The translations under genes and the position numbers were made by a program. A stretch of 64,000 nt of DNA from Dyella_B jejuensis (GTDB taxonomy: Bacteria > Pseudomonadota > Gammaproteobacteria > Xanthomonadales > Rhodanobacteraceae), in NCBI RefSeq assembly GCF_044904675.1, contig NZ_JADIKJ010000001.1:62001-126000 (forward strand), given 5' to 3'. Of the stretch, positions 34,870 through 43,547 are shown piece after piece (within the stretch, counting starts at the first letter, position 1; each line of letters begins with the position of its first letter). Below the pieces are notes generated by a model. That model worked only from the letters and a program-made list of their open reading frames with translations, searched no databases and was not told the origin of the DNA.

Positions 34870-35968
34870 CCTCGGCCAGACGCTTCTGGAATTCCGCCTG
34901 GCGCCGCGTGCGGTCCAGCACCTGCCCTTTCAGCTGACCGCAGGCCGCGTCGATATCATCGCCGCGGGTACGGCGCAGCATGGTAAGGATGTTCGCGTTG
35001 AGCAGTTGGGTCTGGAACGCACGGATCACTTCCGGTTCCGAGCGCTCGAAGCGCGTGCCCGGGAACGGATTGAACGGAATCAGATTGACCTTGCAGGTAG
35101 GCAGGCGACGCATCAGCTTGATCAGCTGCCTTGCGTGCTCGGGCTGATCGTTCACGCCTTTCATCAGCGTGTACTCGAAGGTAATCGAAGTGCGTGGCTT
35201 GCGCGCAATCCAGCGTTGGCACGAAGCCACCAGTTCAGCAATTGGATAACGCTTGTTGAGTGGCACCAGTTCGGTGCGCAGCTCGTCGTTTGCCGCGTGC
35301 AGCGAAACGGCCAGCGATACGTCAATGCTTTCGGACAGCTTGTCGATCATCGGCACCAGGCCGGCGGTCGACAACGTAACGCGCTTGGAAGCGAGGCCGA
35401 AGCCAAGGTCGTCGCGCATCAGGCCCATCGCCTTCACGACATTGTCGAAATTCAACAGCGGCTCGCCCATGCCCATCATCACCACGTTGGTGATGCGCCG
35501 GTTCTGGTGCGTCACATTGCCCAGGTACTTCGCCGCCACCCACATCTGGCCGATGATTTCAGAGGTGGCGAGATTGCGATTGAAACCCTGGGTCGCGGTG
35601 GAACAGAACTGGCAGTTCAGTCCGCAGCCTACTTGCGAGGACACGCACAAGGTGCCGCGCGTGGGCTCCGGGATGTAAACCGCTTCCACCGCGTTGCCGC
35701 CATCCATGCCGAGCAGCCATTTGTGCGTACCGTCGGCAGCACCTTTCTCGAACATGGTCTTAGGCGGCCCGATGTAGCACGAGGCTTCGAGCTTGGCGCG
35801 CAGTGCCTTGCCCACATCGGTCATGTTTTCGAAGTTGTCTTCCAGGTGGTGATAGATCCATTTCATCACCTGCTCGGCACGATACGGCTTCTCGCCGAGC
35901 TGCGCGAAAAAGTCGCGCAGCCCCTGGCGATCGAAGTCGAGCAGATTGACCTTTTCCACCGGGTTCAC
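34850..35968 (-). CDS. rlmN: Dual-specificity rRNA/tRNA adenine-C2 methyltransferase RlmN
   Basis: The 372-residue radical-SAM enzyme carries the C-x3-C-x2-C cluster motif as CGLNCQFC, the GMGEPLLNFDNV motif and the C-terminal GDDIDAACGQL with the methyl-carrying Cys. It methylates A2503 of 23S rRNA and A37 of some tRNAs. It lies 8 bp after ndk and before pilW, the standard order. Confidence 0.97.
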   Translation of the reverse strand: MNPVEKVNLLDFDRQGLRDFFAQLGEKPYRAEQVMKWIYHHLEDNFENMTDVGKALRAKLEASCYIGPPKTMFEKGAADGTHKWLLGMDGGNAVEAVYIPEPTRGTLCVSSQVGCGLNCQFCSTATQGFNRNLATSEIIGQMWVAAKYLGNVTHQNRRITNVVMMGMGEPLLNFDNVVKAMGLMRDDLGFGLASKRVTLSTAGLVPMIDKLSESIDVSLAVSLHAANDELRTELVPLNKRYPIAELVASCQRWIARKPRTSITFEYTLMKGVNDQPEHARQLIKLMRRLPTCKVNLIPFNPFPGTRFERSEPEVIRAFQTQLLNANILTMLRRTRGDDIDAACGQLKGQVLDRTRRQAEFQKRLAEDAAHAA

Positions 35969-35976
35969 ATCACATC

Positions 35977-36402
35977 TCAGCGAGGGAAGACTTCGGTTGT
36001 GGCGAAGAAATAGGCGATCTCGACCGCTGCCGTTTCCGCAGCGTCGGAACCGTGTACCGCGTTGGCGTCGATCGAATCGGCGAAGTCGGCGCGGATGGTG
36101 CCCTTGGCGGCTTCTTTCGGATTGGTGGCGCCCATCAGCTCGCGATGCTTGAGCACTGCATCCTCGCCTTGCAGCACCTGGACCATGACCGGGCCGGAGA
36201 TCATGAATTCCACCAGCGCATTGAAGAACGGACGTTCACGATGCACTGCATAGAAACCTTCGGCTTCTTTGCGCGAAAGATGCTTCATCTTTGCGGCAAC
36301 GACTTTAAGGCCCGCCTTCTCGAAGCGTGCATAGATTTCGCCGACGACGTTCTTGGCGACAGCATCGGGCTTGATGATGGAAAGGGTGCGCTCCAGCGCC
36401 AT
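35977..36402 (-). CDS. ndk: Nucleoside diphosphate kinase
   Basis: The 141-residue enzyme has the start MALERTLSIIKPDAVAKN and the active-site His in NAVHGSDA (about residue 117). It balances NTP pools through a phospho-His intermediate. It heads the ndk-rlmN-pilW-rodZ series and diverges from the TetR gene. Confidence 0.98.
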   Translation of the reverse strand: MALERTLSIIKPDAVAKNVVGEIYARFEKAGLKVVAAKMKHLSRKEAEGFYAVHRERPFFNALVEFMISGPVMVQVLQGEDAVLKHRELMGATNPKEAAKGTIRADFADSIDANAVHGSDAAETAAVEIAYFFATTEVFPR

Positions 36403-36550
36403 ACGGTCTGCTCCGGGTATGCGGATATTTGATGGGCGGCCTGACTTAAGTCGTCAGAGAATTTAGAACTAAATGCGTCACGAAATGCGGATTTAGCTCA
36501 CGAAAGTTTGACAGATTCTAGCCCATAAGCAACCCCGCCCATCGGTTTGG

Positions 36551-36564
36551 CAAACGAGCGTTTG
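36551..36564. promoter_or_regulatory. Candidate PsrA box, copy 1
   Basis: CAAACG-AG-CGTTTG is an inverted repeat of the C/GAAAC-N-GTTTG/C type known for PsrA. It lies 65 bp before the TetR start. Confidence 0.6.
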
Positions 36565-36590
36565 ACGCCTCACGCCCCTCGCGCGTATGC

Positions 36591-36606
36591 TCAAACGATC
36601 GTTTGA
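36591..36606. promoter_or_regulatory. Candidate PsrA box, copy 2 (perfect palindrome)
   Basis: TCAAACGATCGTTTGA is a perfect 16-bp palindrome 22 bp before the GTG start of the TetR gene, where it would overlap the promoter or transcription start. Its CAAAC-N4-GTTTG form matches the PsrA consensus. Confidence 0.7.
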
Positions 36607-36628
36607 TTCCGTTCGATAGGCGACGCCC

Positions 36629-37243
36629 GTGAACAGCTCTGCCACTACGAAGGAACGCATTCTCACCGCTGCCGAGGCGCTGTTCGCCCAGCGGGGATTC
36701 GAAGGCGCTTCGCTGCGCCAGCTGACCGCCGCCGCCGGCGTCAATCTCGCTGCCGTGAATTACCACTTCGGCTCCAAGGACAATTTGGTCGAGGAGGTCT
36801 TCAGGCGCCGCCTCGACCAGCTCAGCGCACGCCGCCTGGCCGCATTGAAGCGAGTCTCCGGCCAGCCCGACACGACGCTGGAAGACGTGCTCGGGGCCTT
36901 CATCCGGCCGGCGCTGGAGCTTTCCCATGATGGCGGCGGAAGCCTGTTCATGCGCGTGCTGGCCCGCGCCTTTGCCGAACACGACGATAGCCTGCGCAAG
37001 TTCCTGTCCGACAATTACGGCCATGTCATGCGCCAATTCACTACAGAGTTCGCCCGGCTGCTGCCCCACCTGAGCAAGGAAGAGCTCTACTGGCGTATCG
37101 ATCTGGTAACCGGCGCCCTGACTCATGCCATGTCTGGCTTCGGCATTATCCAGCGCAAGAGCGACGTCAGCGAAACCGTCCATCGCGAACAGACTGCCGC
37201 CCACCTGATCCGCTTCGCCGCCGCTGGCCTGAGCGCCCCCTGA
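36629..37243 (+). CDS. PsrA-like TetR-family regulator of fatty-acid oxidation
   Basis: The 204-residue protein has a TetR HTH at about 8-55 (ERILTAAEALFAQRGFEGASLRQLTAAAGVNLAAVNYHFGSKDNLVEEVF), closely resembling Pseudomonas PsrA as recalled, and a PsrA-like C-terminal ligand domain with ELYWRIDLVTGAL. PsrA senses long-chain acyl groups and represses itself and beta-oxidation genes. The start codon is GTG. Two PsrA-type boxes lie just upstream, and a beta-oxidation pair starts 81 bp downstream, so it probably represses the whole operon until fatty acids are present. The orthology is recalled, not tested. Confidence 0.83.
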   Translation: MNSSATTKERILTAAEALFAQRGFEGASLRQLTAAAGVNLAAVNYHFGSKDNLVEEVFRRRLDQLSARRLAALKRVSGQPDTTLEDVLGAFIRPALELSHDGGGSLFMRVLARAFAEHDDSLRKFLSDNYGHVMRQFTTEFARLLPHLSKEELYWRIDLVTGALTHAMSGFGIIQRKSDVSETVHREQTAAHLIRFAAAGLSAP

Positions 37244-37324
37244 TTTGTCGCCAGCCAGCCGCAACCGCCCTTTCTCGTTCACTTTCCTCGCTCACCTGTT
37301 CCGCATTCGTACCCGGAGAAGCCA

Positions 37325-39712
37325 ATGACCGCTCCATCCTCATCCAAGCCAGCGCTACGCATCCGCAAGGCCGCCGTGCTCGGTGCCGGCGTCATGGGCG
37401 CGCAGATCGCCGCGCACCTGACCAATGCCAACGTCGAAACCGTGCTGTTCGATCTGCCCGCGAAGGACGGCCCCAAAAGCGGTATCGCGCTGAAGGCGAT
37501 CGAAAATCTTAAGAAGCTGTCGCCGGCCCCCTTGGCCGATACCACCCGTGCCGCGTCGATCATCCCGGCCAACTACGACGACGACCTGGCACACCTGGAG
37601 GATGTCGACCTGGTGATCGAGGCCATCGCCGAACGGATGGACTGGAAGCTGGATCTGTATAAAAAGATCGCCCCGCACGTCTCCAAGTCCGCCGTGCTGG
37701 CCAGCAATACCTCGGGACTGTCGATCAACGGCCTGGCCGAAGCATTGCCGGAAGAGCTGCGCCATCGCTTCACTGGCGTGCATTTCTTCAACCCGCCGCG
37801 CTACATGCACCTGGTGGAGCTGATTCCGACCAGGCTCACGGATGCCAGCGTGCTCGAAGGGCTTGAGGCCTTCCTCACCACCACCGTCGGCAAGGGCGTG
37901 GTGTACGCCAAGGACACCCCGAACTTCATCGGCAACCGTATCGGCGTGTTCTCCATGCTGGCCACCATGCACCATACCGAGCAGTTCAAGCTCGGCTTCG
38001 ACACCGTCGACGCGCTGACCGGCCCCGCCGTGGGCCGCCCGAAAAGTGCCACCTATCGGACTGCCGACGTAGTCGGCCTGGATACCATGGCGCACGTGAT
38101 CAAGACCATGGCCGACACCCTGGCGGACGATCCGTGGCACGAATATTTCAAGGCACCCGCGTGGCTGAGCGGCCTGATCGAACAGGGCGCACTGGGCCAG
38201 AAGACCGGCGCCGGCTTCTACAAGAAAGCGGGCAAGGACATCGTGGTGCTGGATGTCGCCAAGCGCGACTACCGCGCGTCCGAGCAAAAGGCTTCCGATG
38301 AGGTGGCGGCCATCCTCGCCATCAAGGATCCGGCCGATAAATTCGCCAAACTGCGCGCTTCCAATGATCCGCAGGCACAGTTCCTATGGGCCACGTTCCG
38401 TGACCTGTTCCACTACACCGCCTATCACCTGGCCGATATCGCCGACACCGCGCGCGACGTCGATTTCGCCATCCGCTGGGGTTACGGCTGGAAGCTCGGC
38501 CCGTTCGAAACCTGGCAGGCCGCTGGCTGGCAACAGGTTGCCAAATGGATCCAGGAAGACATCGACGCCGGCAAGGCGATGAGCAAGGCGCCGTTGCCCG
38601 CCTGGGTCACCGACGGCCGCGCCGGCGTGCACGGCAAGAGCGGCTCCTACTCGGCCGCCGCCCATGCCGACAAGCCGCGCTCGCACCATCCGGTCTACCA
38701 GCGCCAGCTGTTCCCCGACCCGCTCCTGGGCGAGAAATTCGACCAGGGCAGCACGGTATGGGAGAACGACGGCGTGCGCCTGTGGACGCTGGGCGAAGAT
38801 GGCGTGGGCATCATCTCGTTCAAGACCAAGATGAATACGGTCAACGACCAGGTGCTCGACGGCATCCAGCACGCGATCGGCGTGGCCGAGGAAAAGCTCA
38901 AGGCGGTAGTGATCTGGCAAACCGGTGAGCCATTCTCCGCCGGCGCGGACCTGAAAGGCGCGCTGGGTTTGCTGCAGGCGGGCAAGGTCGACGACTTCAG
39001 GTCAATGGTGGCTAACTTCCAGCGCACCAGCATGCGCATCAAGCATGCGCTGGTGCCGGTGGTCTCGGCGGTGCGCGGCCTCGCCCTCGGCGGCGGTTGC
39101 GAATTCCAGATGCATTCCGCGCGCACGGTAGCGGCACTGGAAAGCTATATTGGCCTGGTCGAGGCCGGCGTCGGGCTATTGCCCGCTGGCGGCGGCCTGC
39201 ATGAACTGGCTATTCGCGCCGCGCAATCCAACCCCGCTGATCCGTTCGAATCCTTGAAGAAGGTGTTCGAAACCGTCGCCATGGCCAAAGTGGCCGGCAG
39301 CGCGCTGGAAGCCAGGCAAATGGGCTTGCTGCGCGATAGCGACGTGGTGGTGTTCAACCCCTACGAACTGCTTTACGTCGCCAAGCAGGTGGCCATCTCG
39401 CTTGCCGAAAGCGGCTGGCGCGCGCCGCTTTACAACCGCCAGGTGCCGGTGGCCGGCGACGTCGGCACGGCCACATTCAAGGCTTCGCTCGCCAACCTGC
39501 AGGCTGGTTATTTGGCCTCCGAGCATGACGTGGCGATCGCCACGCGCATCGCCGATTGCCTGTGCGGCGGAGACATCGAACGCGGTTCGCTGGTCGACGA
39601 GGAATGGCTGCTGGAACTGGAGCGCAAGCACTTCGTGGAACTGGCGCAGACGGAAAAGACCCAGGCCCGCATCGCGCACACCATGGCCACCGGCAAACCG
39701 CTGAGGAACTAA
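37325..39712 (+). CDS. 3-hydroxyacyl-CoA dehydrogenase / enoyl-CoA hydratase (FadN-like domain order)
   Basis: The 795-residue cytosolic enzyme begins with the NAD-binding HAD domain (AVLGAGVMGAQIAAHL, about 18-33; GVHFFNPPRYMHLVE with the catalytic His), continues with the HAD C-terminal domain and ends with an enoyl-CoA hydratase domain (FSAGADLKGALGL; GLALGGGCEFQMH). It performs steps 2 and 3 of beta-oxidation. The order is reversed from E. coli FadB and matches the FadN type. GGAG stands 8 nt before the start. It is followed by a thiolase and preceded by the PsrA-like regulator. Confidence 0.93.
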   Translation: MTAPSSSKPALRIRKAAVLGAGVMGAQIAAHLTNANVETVLFDLPAKDGPKSGIALKAIENLKKLSPAPLADTTRAASIIPANYDDDLAHLEDVDLVIEAIAERMDWKLDLYKKIAPHVSKSAVLASNTSGLSINGLAEALPEELRHRFTGVHFFNPPRYMHLVELIPTRLTDASVLEGLEAFLTTTVGKGVVYAKDTPNFIGNRIGVFSMLATMHHTEQFKLGFDTVDALTGPAVGRPKSATYRTADVVGLDTMAHVIKTMADTLADDPWHEYFKAPAWLSGLIEQGALGQKTGAGFYKKAGKDIVVLDVAKRDYRASEQKASDEVAAILAIKDPADKFAKLRASNDPQAQFLWATFRDLFHYTAYHLADIADTARDVDFAIRWGYGWKLGPFETWQAAGWQQVAKWIQEDIDAGKAMSKAPLPAWVTDGRAGVHGKSGSYSAAAHADKPRSHHPVYQRQLFPDPLLGEKFDQGSTVWENDGVRLWTLGEDGVGIISFKTKMNTVNDQVLDGIQHAIGVAEEKLKAVVIWQTGEPFSAGADLKGALGLLQAGKVDDFRSMVANFQRTSMRIKHALVPVVSAVRGLALGGGCEFQMHSARTVAALESYIGLVEAGVGLLPAGGGLHELAIRAAQSNPADPFESLKKVFETVAMAKVAGSALEARQMGLLRDSDVVVFNPYELLYVAKQVAISLAESGWRAPLYNRQVPVAGDVGTATFKASLANLQAGYLASEHDVAIATRIADCLCGGDIERGSLVDEEWLLELERKHFVELAQTEKTQARIAHTMATGKPLRN

Positions 39713-39723
39713 CCCTCCGTCGT

Positions 39724-39788
39724 TCCGACGAACGCCGGAATCCCGCGATTTGGATGCAAACGACACTGTCCTCCGGCGTTCGCCGGGA
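39724..39788. repeat. REP-like inverted repeat pair between the beta-oxidation genes
   Basis: TCCGACGAACGCCGGA (39724-39739) and TCCGGCGTTCGCCGGGA (39772-39788) are near-complements and can fold over about 32 nt. Read on the minus strand, the right part encodes the SRDSGVRRNDG-like peptide typical of dispersed REP units. It fills the gap between the dehydrogenase and the thiolase. Confidence 0.6.
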
Positions 39789-39845
39789 GACGAACAAGAC
39801 CAAAGCGCGTCGCCGCGCATCGCGCGACGCCACGGAGCAAAGACC

Positions 39846-41051
39846 ATGACCAAGCAAGTGCAAGATGCCTACATTGTCGCCGCCACCCGCACGCCGGTGG
39901 GCAAGGCGCCGCGCGGCGTATTCCGCAACACCCGGCCCGATGACATGCTCGCTCACGTCATCCGGGCCGTGATGGCGCAGGCGCCAGGTGTCGATCCACA
40001 CCGCATTGGCGACGCCGTCATCGGCTGCGCCATGCCCGAAGCCGAGCAAGGCATGAACGTGGCGCGCATCGGCGTGCTGCTGGCCGGCCTGCCCGATACC
40101 GTGCCGGGCGTCACCATCAACCGCTTCTGTTCGTCCGGCCTGCAGGCTGTGGCGATGGCGGCCGATCGCATCCGCCTGGGCGAGGCCGACCTGATGCTCG
40201 CCGGCGGCACCGAAAGCATGAGCATGGTGCCGATGATGGGCCACAAAGTGGCGATGAACCCAGCCATCTTCGACAACGAACATATCGGCATCGCCTATGG
40301 CATGGGCATTACCGCCGAGAACGTCGCCAAGCAATGGAAGGTCAGCCGCGAACAGCAAGACGCATTTGCGGTGGAAAGCCATCGCCGCGCGCTCGCCGCC
40401 ATCGCCGCCGGCGAGTTCAAGGATGAAATCACGCCGTTCCAGTTGAATGACCGTTACCCGGATCTCGCCACCCGCGGCATCAAGACCGACAGCCGTATCA
40501 TCGACATCGATGAAGGCCCGCGCGCCGGCACCACGCAGGAAATATTGGCCAAGCTCAAGACCGTGTTCCGCAACGGCCAGTTCGGCGGCACGGTAACGGC
40601 CGGCAACTCCTCGCAGACCTCCGACGGCGCCGGCGCCGTATTGCTGGCCAGCGAACAGGCGATCAAGGACTACGGCCTGACCCCGCTCGCACGCTTCGTT
40701 GGTTATTCGGTGGCGGGCGTGCGTCCGGAGGTCATGGGCATCGGTCCCAAGGAAGCGATTCCGAAAGCGCTCAAGCAAACCGGGATCAAGCAGGACCAAC
40801 TGGACTGGATCGAGCTCAACGAGGCCTTCGCCGCGCAGGCACTGGCCGTGATCGGCGATCTTGGCCTGGACACCAGCAAGGTCAATCCGTTGGGCGGCGC
40901 CATCGCGCTCGGCCATCCGCTCGGTGCCACCGGAGCCATTCGCGTTGCCACCCTGCTGCATGGCCTGCGTCGCCGCAAGCAGAAATACGGCATGGTGACC
41001 ATGTGCATCGGTACCGGTATGGGAGCGGCGGGTATCTTCGAAGCGCTCTGA
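39846..41051 (+). CDS. Acetyl-CoA C-acyltransferase (3-ketoacyl-CoA thiolase)
   Basis: The 401-residue enzyme shows YIVAATRTPVGKAPRG, the acyl-accepting Cys95 in NRFCSSGLQA, and the C-terminal signatures NPLGGAIALGHPLGATGA and CIGTGMGAAGIFE. It catalyses the last step of beta-oxidation and works with the preceding dehydrogenase. The ATG at 39846 is preceded by GGAG 8 nt away; the longer frame from 39750 reads through the REP-like repeat and is rejected. A terminator follows. Confidence 0.95.
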   Translation: MTKQVQDAYIVAATRTPVGKAPRGVFRNTRPDDMLAHVIRAVMAQAPGVDPHRIGDAVIGCAMPEAEQGMNVARIGVLLAGLPDTVPGVTINRFCSSGLQAVAMAADRIRLGEADLMLAGGTESMSMVPMMGHKVAMNPAIFDNEHIGIAYGMGITAENVAKQWKVSREQQDAFAVESHRRALAAIAAGEFKDEITPFQLNDRYPDLATRGIKTDSRIIDIDEGPRAGTTQEILAKLKTVFRNGQFGGTVTAGNSSQTSDGAGAVLLASEQAIKDYGLTPLARFVGYSVAGVRPEVMGIGPKEAIPKALKQTGIKQDQLDWIELNEAFAAQALAVIGDLGLDTSKVNPLGGAIALGHPLGATGAIRVATLLHGLRRRKQKYGMVTMCIGTGMGAAGIFEAL

Positions 41052-41074
41052 AATCATTGCACGGGCAAGACTCA

Positions 41075-41104
41075 AGGCGTCGTCCTGGTACGACGCCTTT
41101 TTCA
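41075..41104 (+). terminator. Terminator of the beta-oxidation operon
   Basis: AAGGCGTCGT (41075-41084) pairs perfectly with ACGACGCCTT (41091-41100) across a 6-nt loop and merges into TTTTT. Confidence 0.88.
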
Positions 41105-41279
41105 TTCGGTACATGAATCGCCGGCGACAGATATGACTTCGCGCTCTTGCCGCCCCATCGCAGCCAGCGAATAATGAGCGTGTTGCGATGCACAACCCCG
41201 TGCATCGACGTCCCGAGCGCTCCCGTTGTCTGCTGCCCAAGCCGACGCCCAGCGGATAGCGCTCGTACAGGAAACGATC

Positions 41280-42722
41280 GTGTCTGCGTTGATTGAGGAA
41301 AAGGTTGAGGCCCCGGCTACCCCGCAGCCGGCGTATCCCGACTACCGCAGCATTTCCCTGATCGTGGGCTGCGCCATCTTCCTTGAGCAAGTCGATGGCA
41401 CCGTGCTCGCCACGGCGTTGCCTGCGATGGCCCGGGATTTCAGCGTTTCTGCGCCGGCAATGAGCGTAGCGGTCACCAGTTACCTGCTCGCACTGGCCAT
41501 TCTCATTCCGGTCAGTGGCACCATTGCCGATCGCTTCGGCGCCAAGCGCGTGTTCAATTCGTCCATCGCCGTATTCATCCTCGGCTCGATCCTCTGCTCG
41601 CTCACCCACAGTTTGCCGATGATGGTGGCCGCCCGGCTGTTGCAGGGCATGGGGGGCGCAATGATGGCACCGGTCGGGCGGCTCATGATCCTGCGGACCG
41701 TGGAACGTCGCCACCTGGTGTCTTCCATGACCTGGACGTTGATGCCGGCCATCCTCGGCACGATGGCTGGACCGCCGCTGGGAGGGTTTATTGTCCAGTA
41801 CCTGGATTGGCGCTGGATCTTCTACATCAACGTGCCGATCGGCGTGCTGGGTTACTGGCTGGTACGGCGTTATATCCCGGTGGTGCACGGCATTGCACGG
41901 TCCGCGCGTTTCGACTGGCTGGGTTTCGCCCTATGCAGCGCGGGGCTGGGTTGCCTGCTGTTCGGGCTGGAACTGTTCGGTGAAAACACCCGCGTGGCGA
42001 ATGCGCTCGGCCTGATCGCACTGGGAGCTGCCGCGCTGCTGGCCTACGTATGGCATGCAAAACGCCGCGTCGATCCGGTCATGGACCTGAGCTTGCTGCG
42101 TATCGACTCTTTTCGCCTGTCGGTGGTGTCCGGTTCGCTGATGCGCATCACCCAGGGTGCCCAGCCATTCCTGCTACCGCTGTTGTTCCAGATCGGGCTG
42201 GGCTTTTCCGCCCTGCGCAGCGGCCAGCTGATCCTGGCGGTATCGCTTGGCGCCCTGATGGCGCGAGGATTCACTACGCGCATCCTGCGCCAGGTCGGCT
42301 TTCGCCGCGCCATGGTCTACAACGGCGTGCTGGCCAGCCTGGGCTACGCCGTCTGCGCCTTTTTCCAGCCGGAGTGGCCATTCTGGCTGATGTTCGGCCT
42401 GTTGGTGTGCTGCGGGGCCTTCATGTCGTTCCAGTTCGCCGCGTACAACACCGTAGCCTATGAAGCGGTACCTGCTGACCGCATGAGTGCCGCCAACAGT
42501 TTTTATTCCACGCTCCAGCAACTGATGCTGTCGGTAGGTGTTTGCTGCGGAGCGCTGATCCTCAAGTTCACCATGGCCGTTGGACAGAATGTCGAGCCGA
42601 GCCGGCTGAATTTTTCGGTGGCCTTCCTGATCGTTACCGCCATTTCACTGACTTCCACCCGCTGGCATCGTGCTTTCGCGCATGATGCAGGACATGAACT
42701 GAGCGGCCACCGCCAGCGCTGA
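41280..42722 (+). CDS. MFS drug/solute exporter, DHA2 (14-helix EmrB-type), copy A
   Basis: The 480-residue inner-membrane protein shows about 14 hydrophobic helices. FLEQVDGTVLATALPAMARDF is the conserved D in TM1, GTIADRFGAKRVF is motif A, and LLQGMGGAMMAPVGRLMILR is part of motif C. It would export a toxic compound or metabolite with protons. The GTG at 41280 has AGGAA just upstream; a TTG at 41226 lacks one. The substrate is unknown, and no MFP partner gene is near. It is a paralogue of the gene at 50304. Confidence 0.85.
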   Translation: MSALIEEKVEAPATPQPAYPDYRSISLIVGCAIFLEQVDGTVLATALPAMARDFSVSAPAMSVAVTSYLLALAILIPVSGTIADRFGAKRVFNSSIAVFILGSILCSLTHSLPMMVAARLLQGMGGAMMAPVGRLMILRTVERRHLVSSMTWTLMPAILGTMAGPPLGGFIVQYLDWRWIFYINVPIGVLGYWLVRRYIPVVHGIARSARFDWLGFALCSAGLGCLLFGLELFGENTRVANALGLIALGAAALLAYVWHAKRRVDPVMDLSLLRIDSFRLSVVSGSLMRITQGAQPFLLPLLFQIGLGFSALRSGQLILAVSLGALMARGFTTRILRQVGFRRAMVYNGVLASLGYAVCAFFQPEWPFWLMFGLLVCCGAFMSFQFAAYNTVAYEAVPADRMSAANSFYSTLQQLMLSVGVCCGALILKFTMAVGQNVEPSRLNFSVAFLIVTAISLTSTRWHRAFAHDAGHELSGHRQR

Positions 42723-42826
42723 TGCAACGCGCAACGGGCAACGCACTGTTTCCCTGACAGCAGTTCCACGCCGCCGTGACCGGCCTTATGTTTGGCTGTC
42801 TGCGCAATTGCTCATAAGGTGGCCTC

Positions 42827-43528
42827 ATGATCGAACGACGTCCCTTCGAAAGCCTGGGCCAAGCCGACCACGGCTGGCTCAAAGCCAGGCATCACTTTTC
42901 CTTCGCCAGCTATAACGATCCCAGCCGCATGGGCTGGGGCGCGCTGCGTGTGTGGAACGATGACACGATTGCTCCGGCGACCGGCTTTCCGCCCCATCCA
43001 CACGCGGACATGGAAATCATCACCTATGTACGGGAAGGCGCGATCACCCACCGCGATAACCTTGGTAACGAAGGCCGTACCGAGGCGGGCGACGTGCAAG
43101 TCATGAGCGCTGGCAGCGGCATTACGCATAGCGAATACAACCTGGAACCCGGCACCACACGCATCTTCCAGATCTGGATCATCCCCGACCAACAAGGCAG
43201 GCCGCCGTCATGGGGCGCCAAGCCATTTCCTTCCGGCGAACGTTCCGGCCGGTTCACGCCGCTTGCAAGCGGATTCCGGGAAGACACGGAAGCCCTCCCC
43301 TTACGCACCGATGCACGTGTCCTTGGCATCACACTCAAGGCTGGCCAAACGGCGGCCTATATGCTCGGCAAGGATCGCTACGCCTACCTGGTGCCGGCCA
43401 AAGGGTCGGTAGACGTCAATGGCGTGCGCATCGGCGCCCGCGACGGCGCCGCGATTCGCGATGAAACCAGCTTGAACGTGAAAGCGCTCGAGGACGCCGA
43501 GCTGGTGCTCGTCGATTCCGCCAGATAA
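42827..43528 (+). CDS. Pirin-family bicupin (YhhW-like)
   Basis: The 233-residue protein has the pirin core FPPHPHADMEIITYVREG, GDVQVMSAGSGITHSE and LEPGTTRIFQIWIIPD, with metal ligands His and Glu in the first cupin. YhhW-type pirins bind a metal and some oxidise quercetin; the physiological role is unclear. AAGGTGG precedes the start by 4 nt. It is followed after 19 bp by a quinone oxidoreductase, so the two are probably cotranscribed and act in redox or detoxification. Confidence 0.9.
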   Translation: MIERRPFESLGQADHGWLKARHHFSFASYNDPSRMGWGALRVWNDDTIAPATGFPPHPHADMEIITYVREGAITHRDNLGNEGRTEAGDVQVMSAGSGITHSEYNLEPGTTRIFQIWIIPDQQGRPPSWGAKPFPSGERSGRFTPLASGFREDTEALPLRTDARVLGITLKAGQTAAYMLGKDRYAYLVPAKGSVDVNGVRIGARDGAAIRDETSLNVKALEDAELVLVDSAR

Positions 43529-43547
43529 ATACCCACGGAGCGACACG

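Noticed and set aside
39477..41888. An 803-codon open frame on the minus strand
   Set aside because: It lies antisense to the beta-oxidation dehydrogenase end, the thiolase and the MFS gene, whose protein signatures are unmistakable. The frame is open only because of high GC at third positions.
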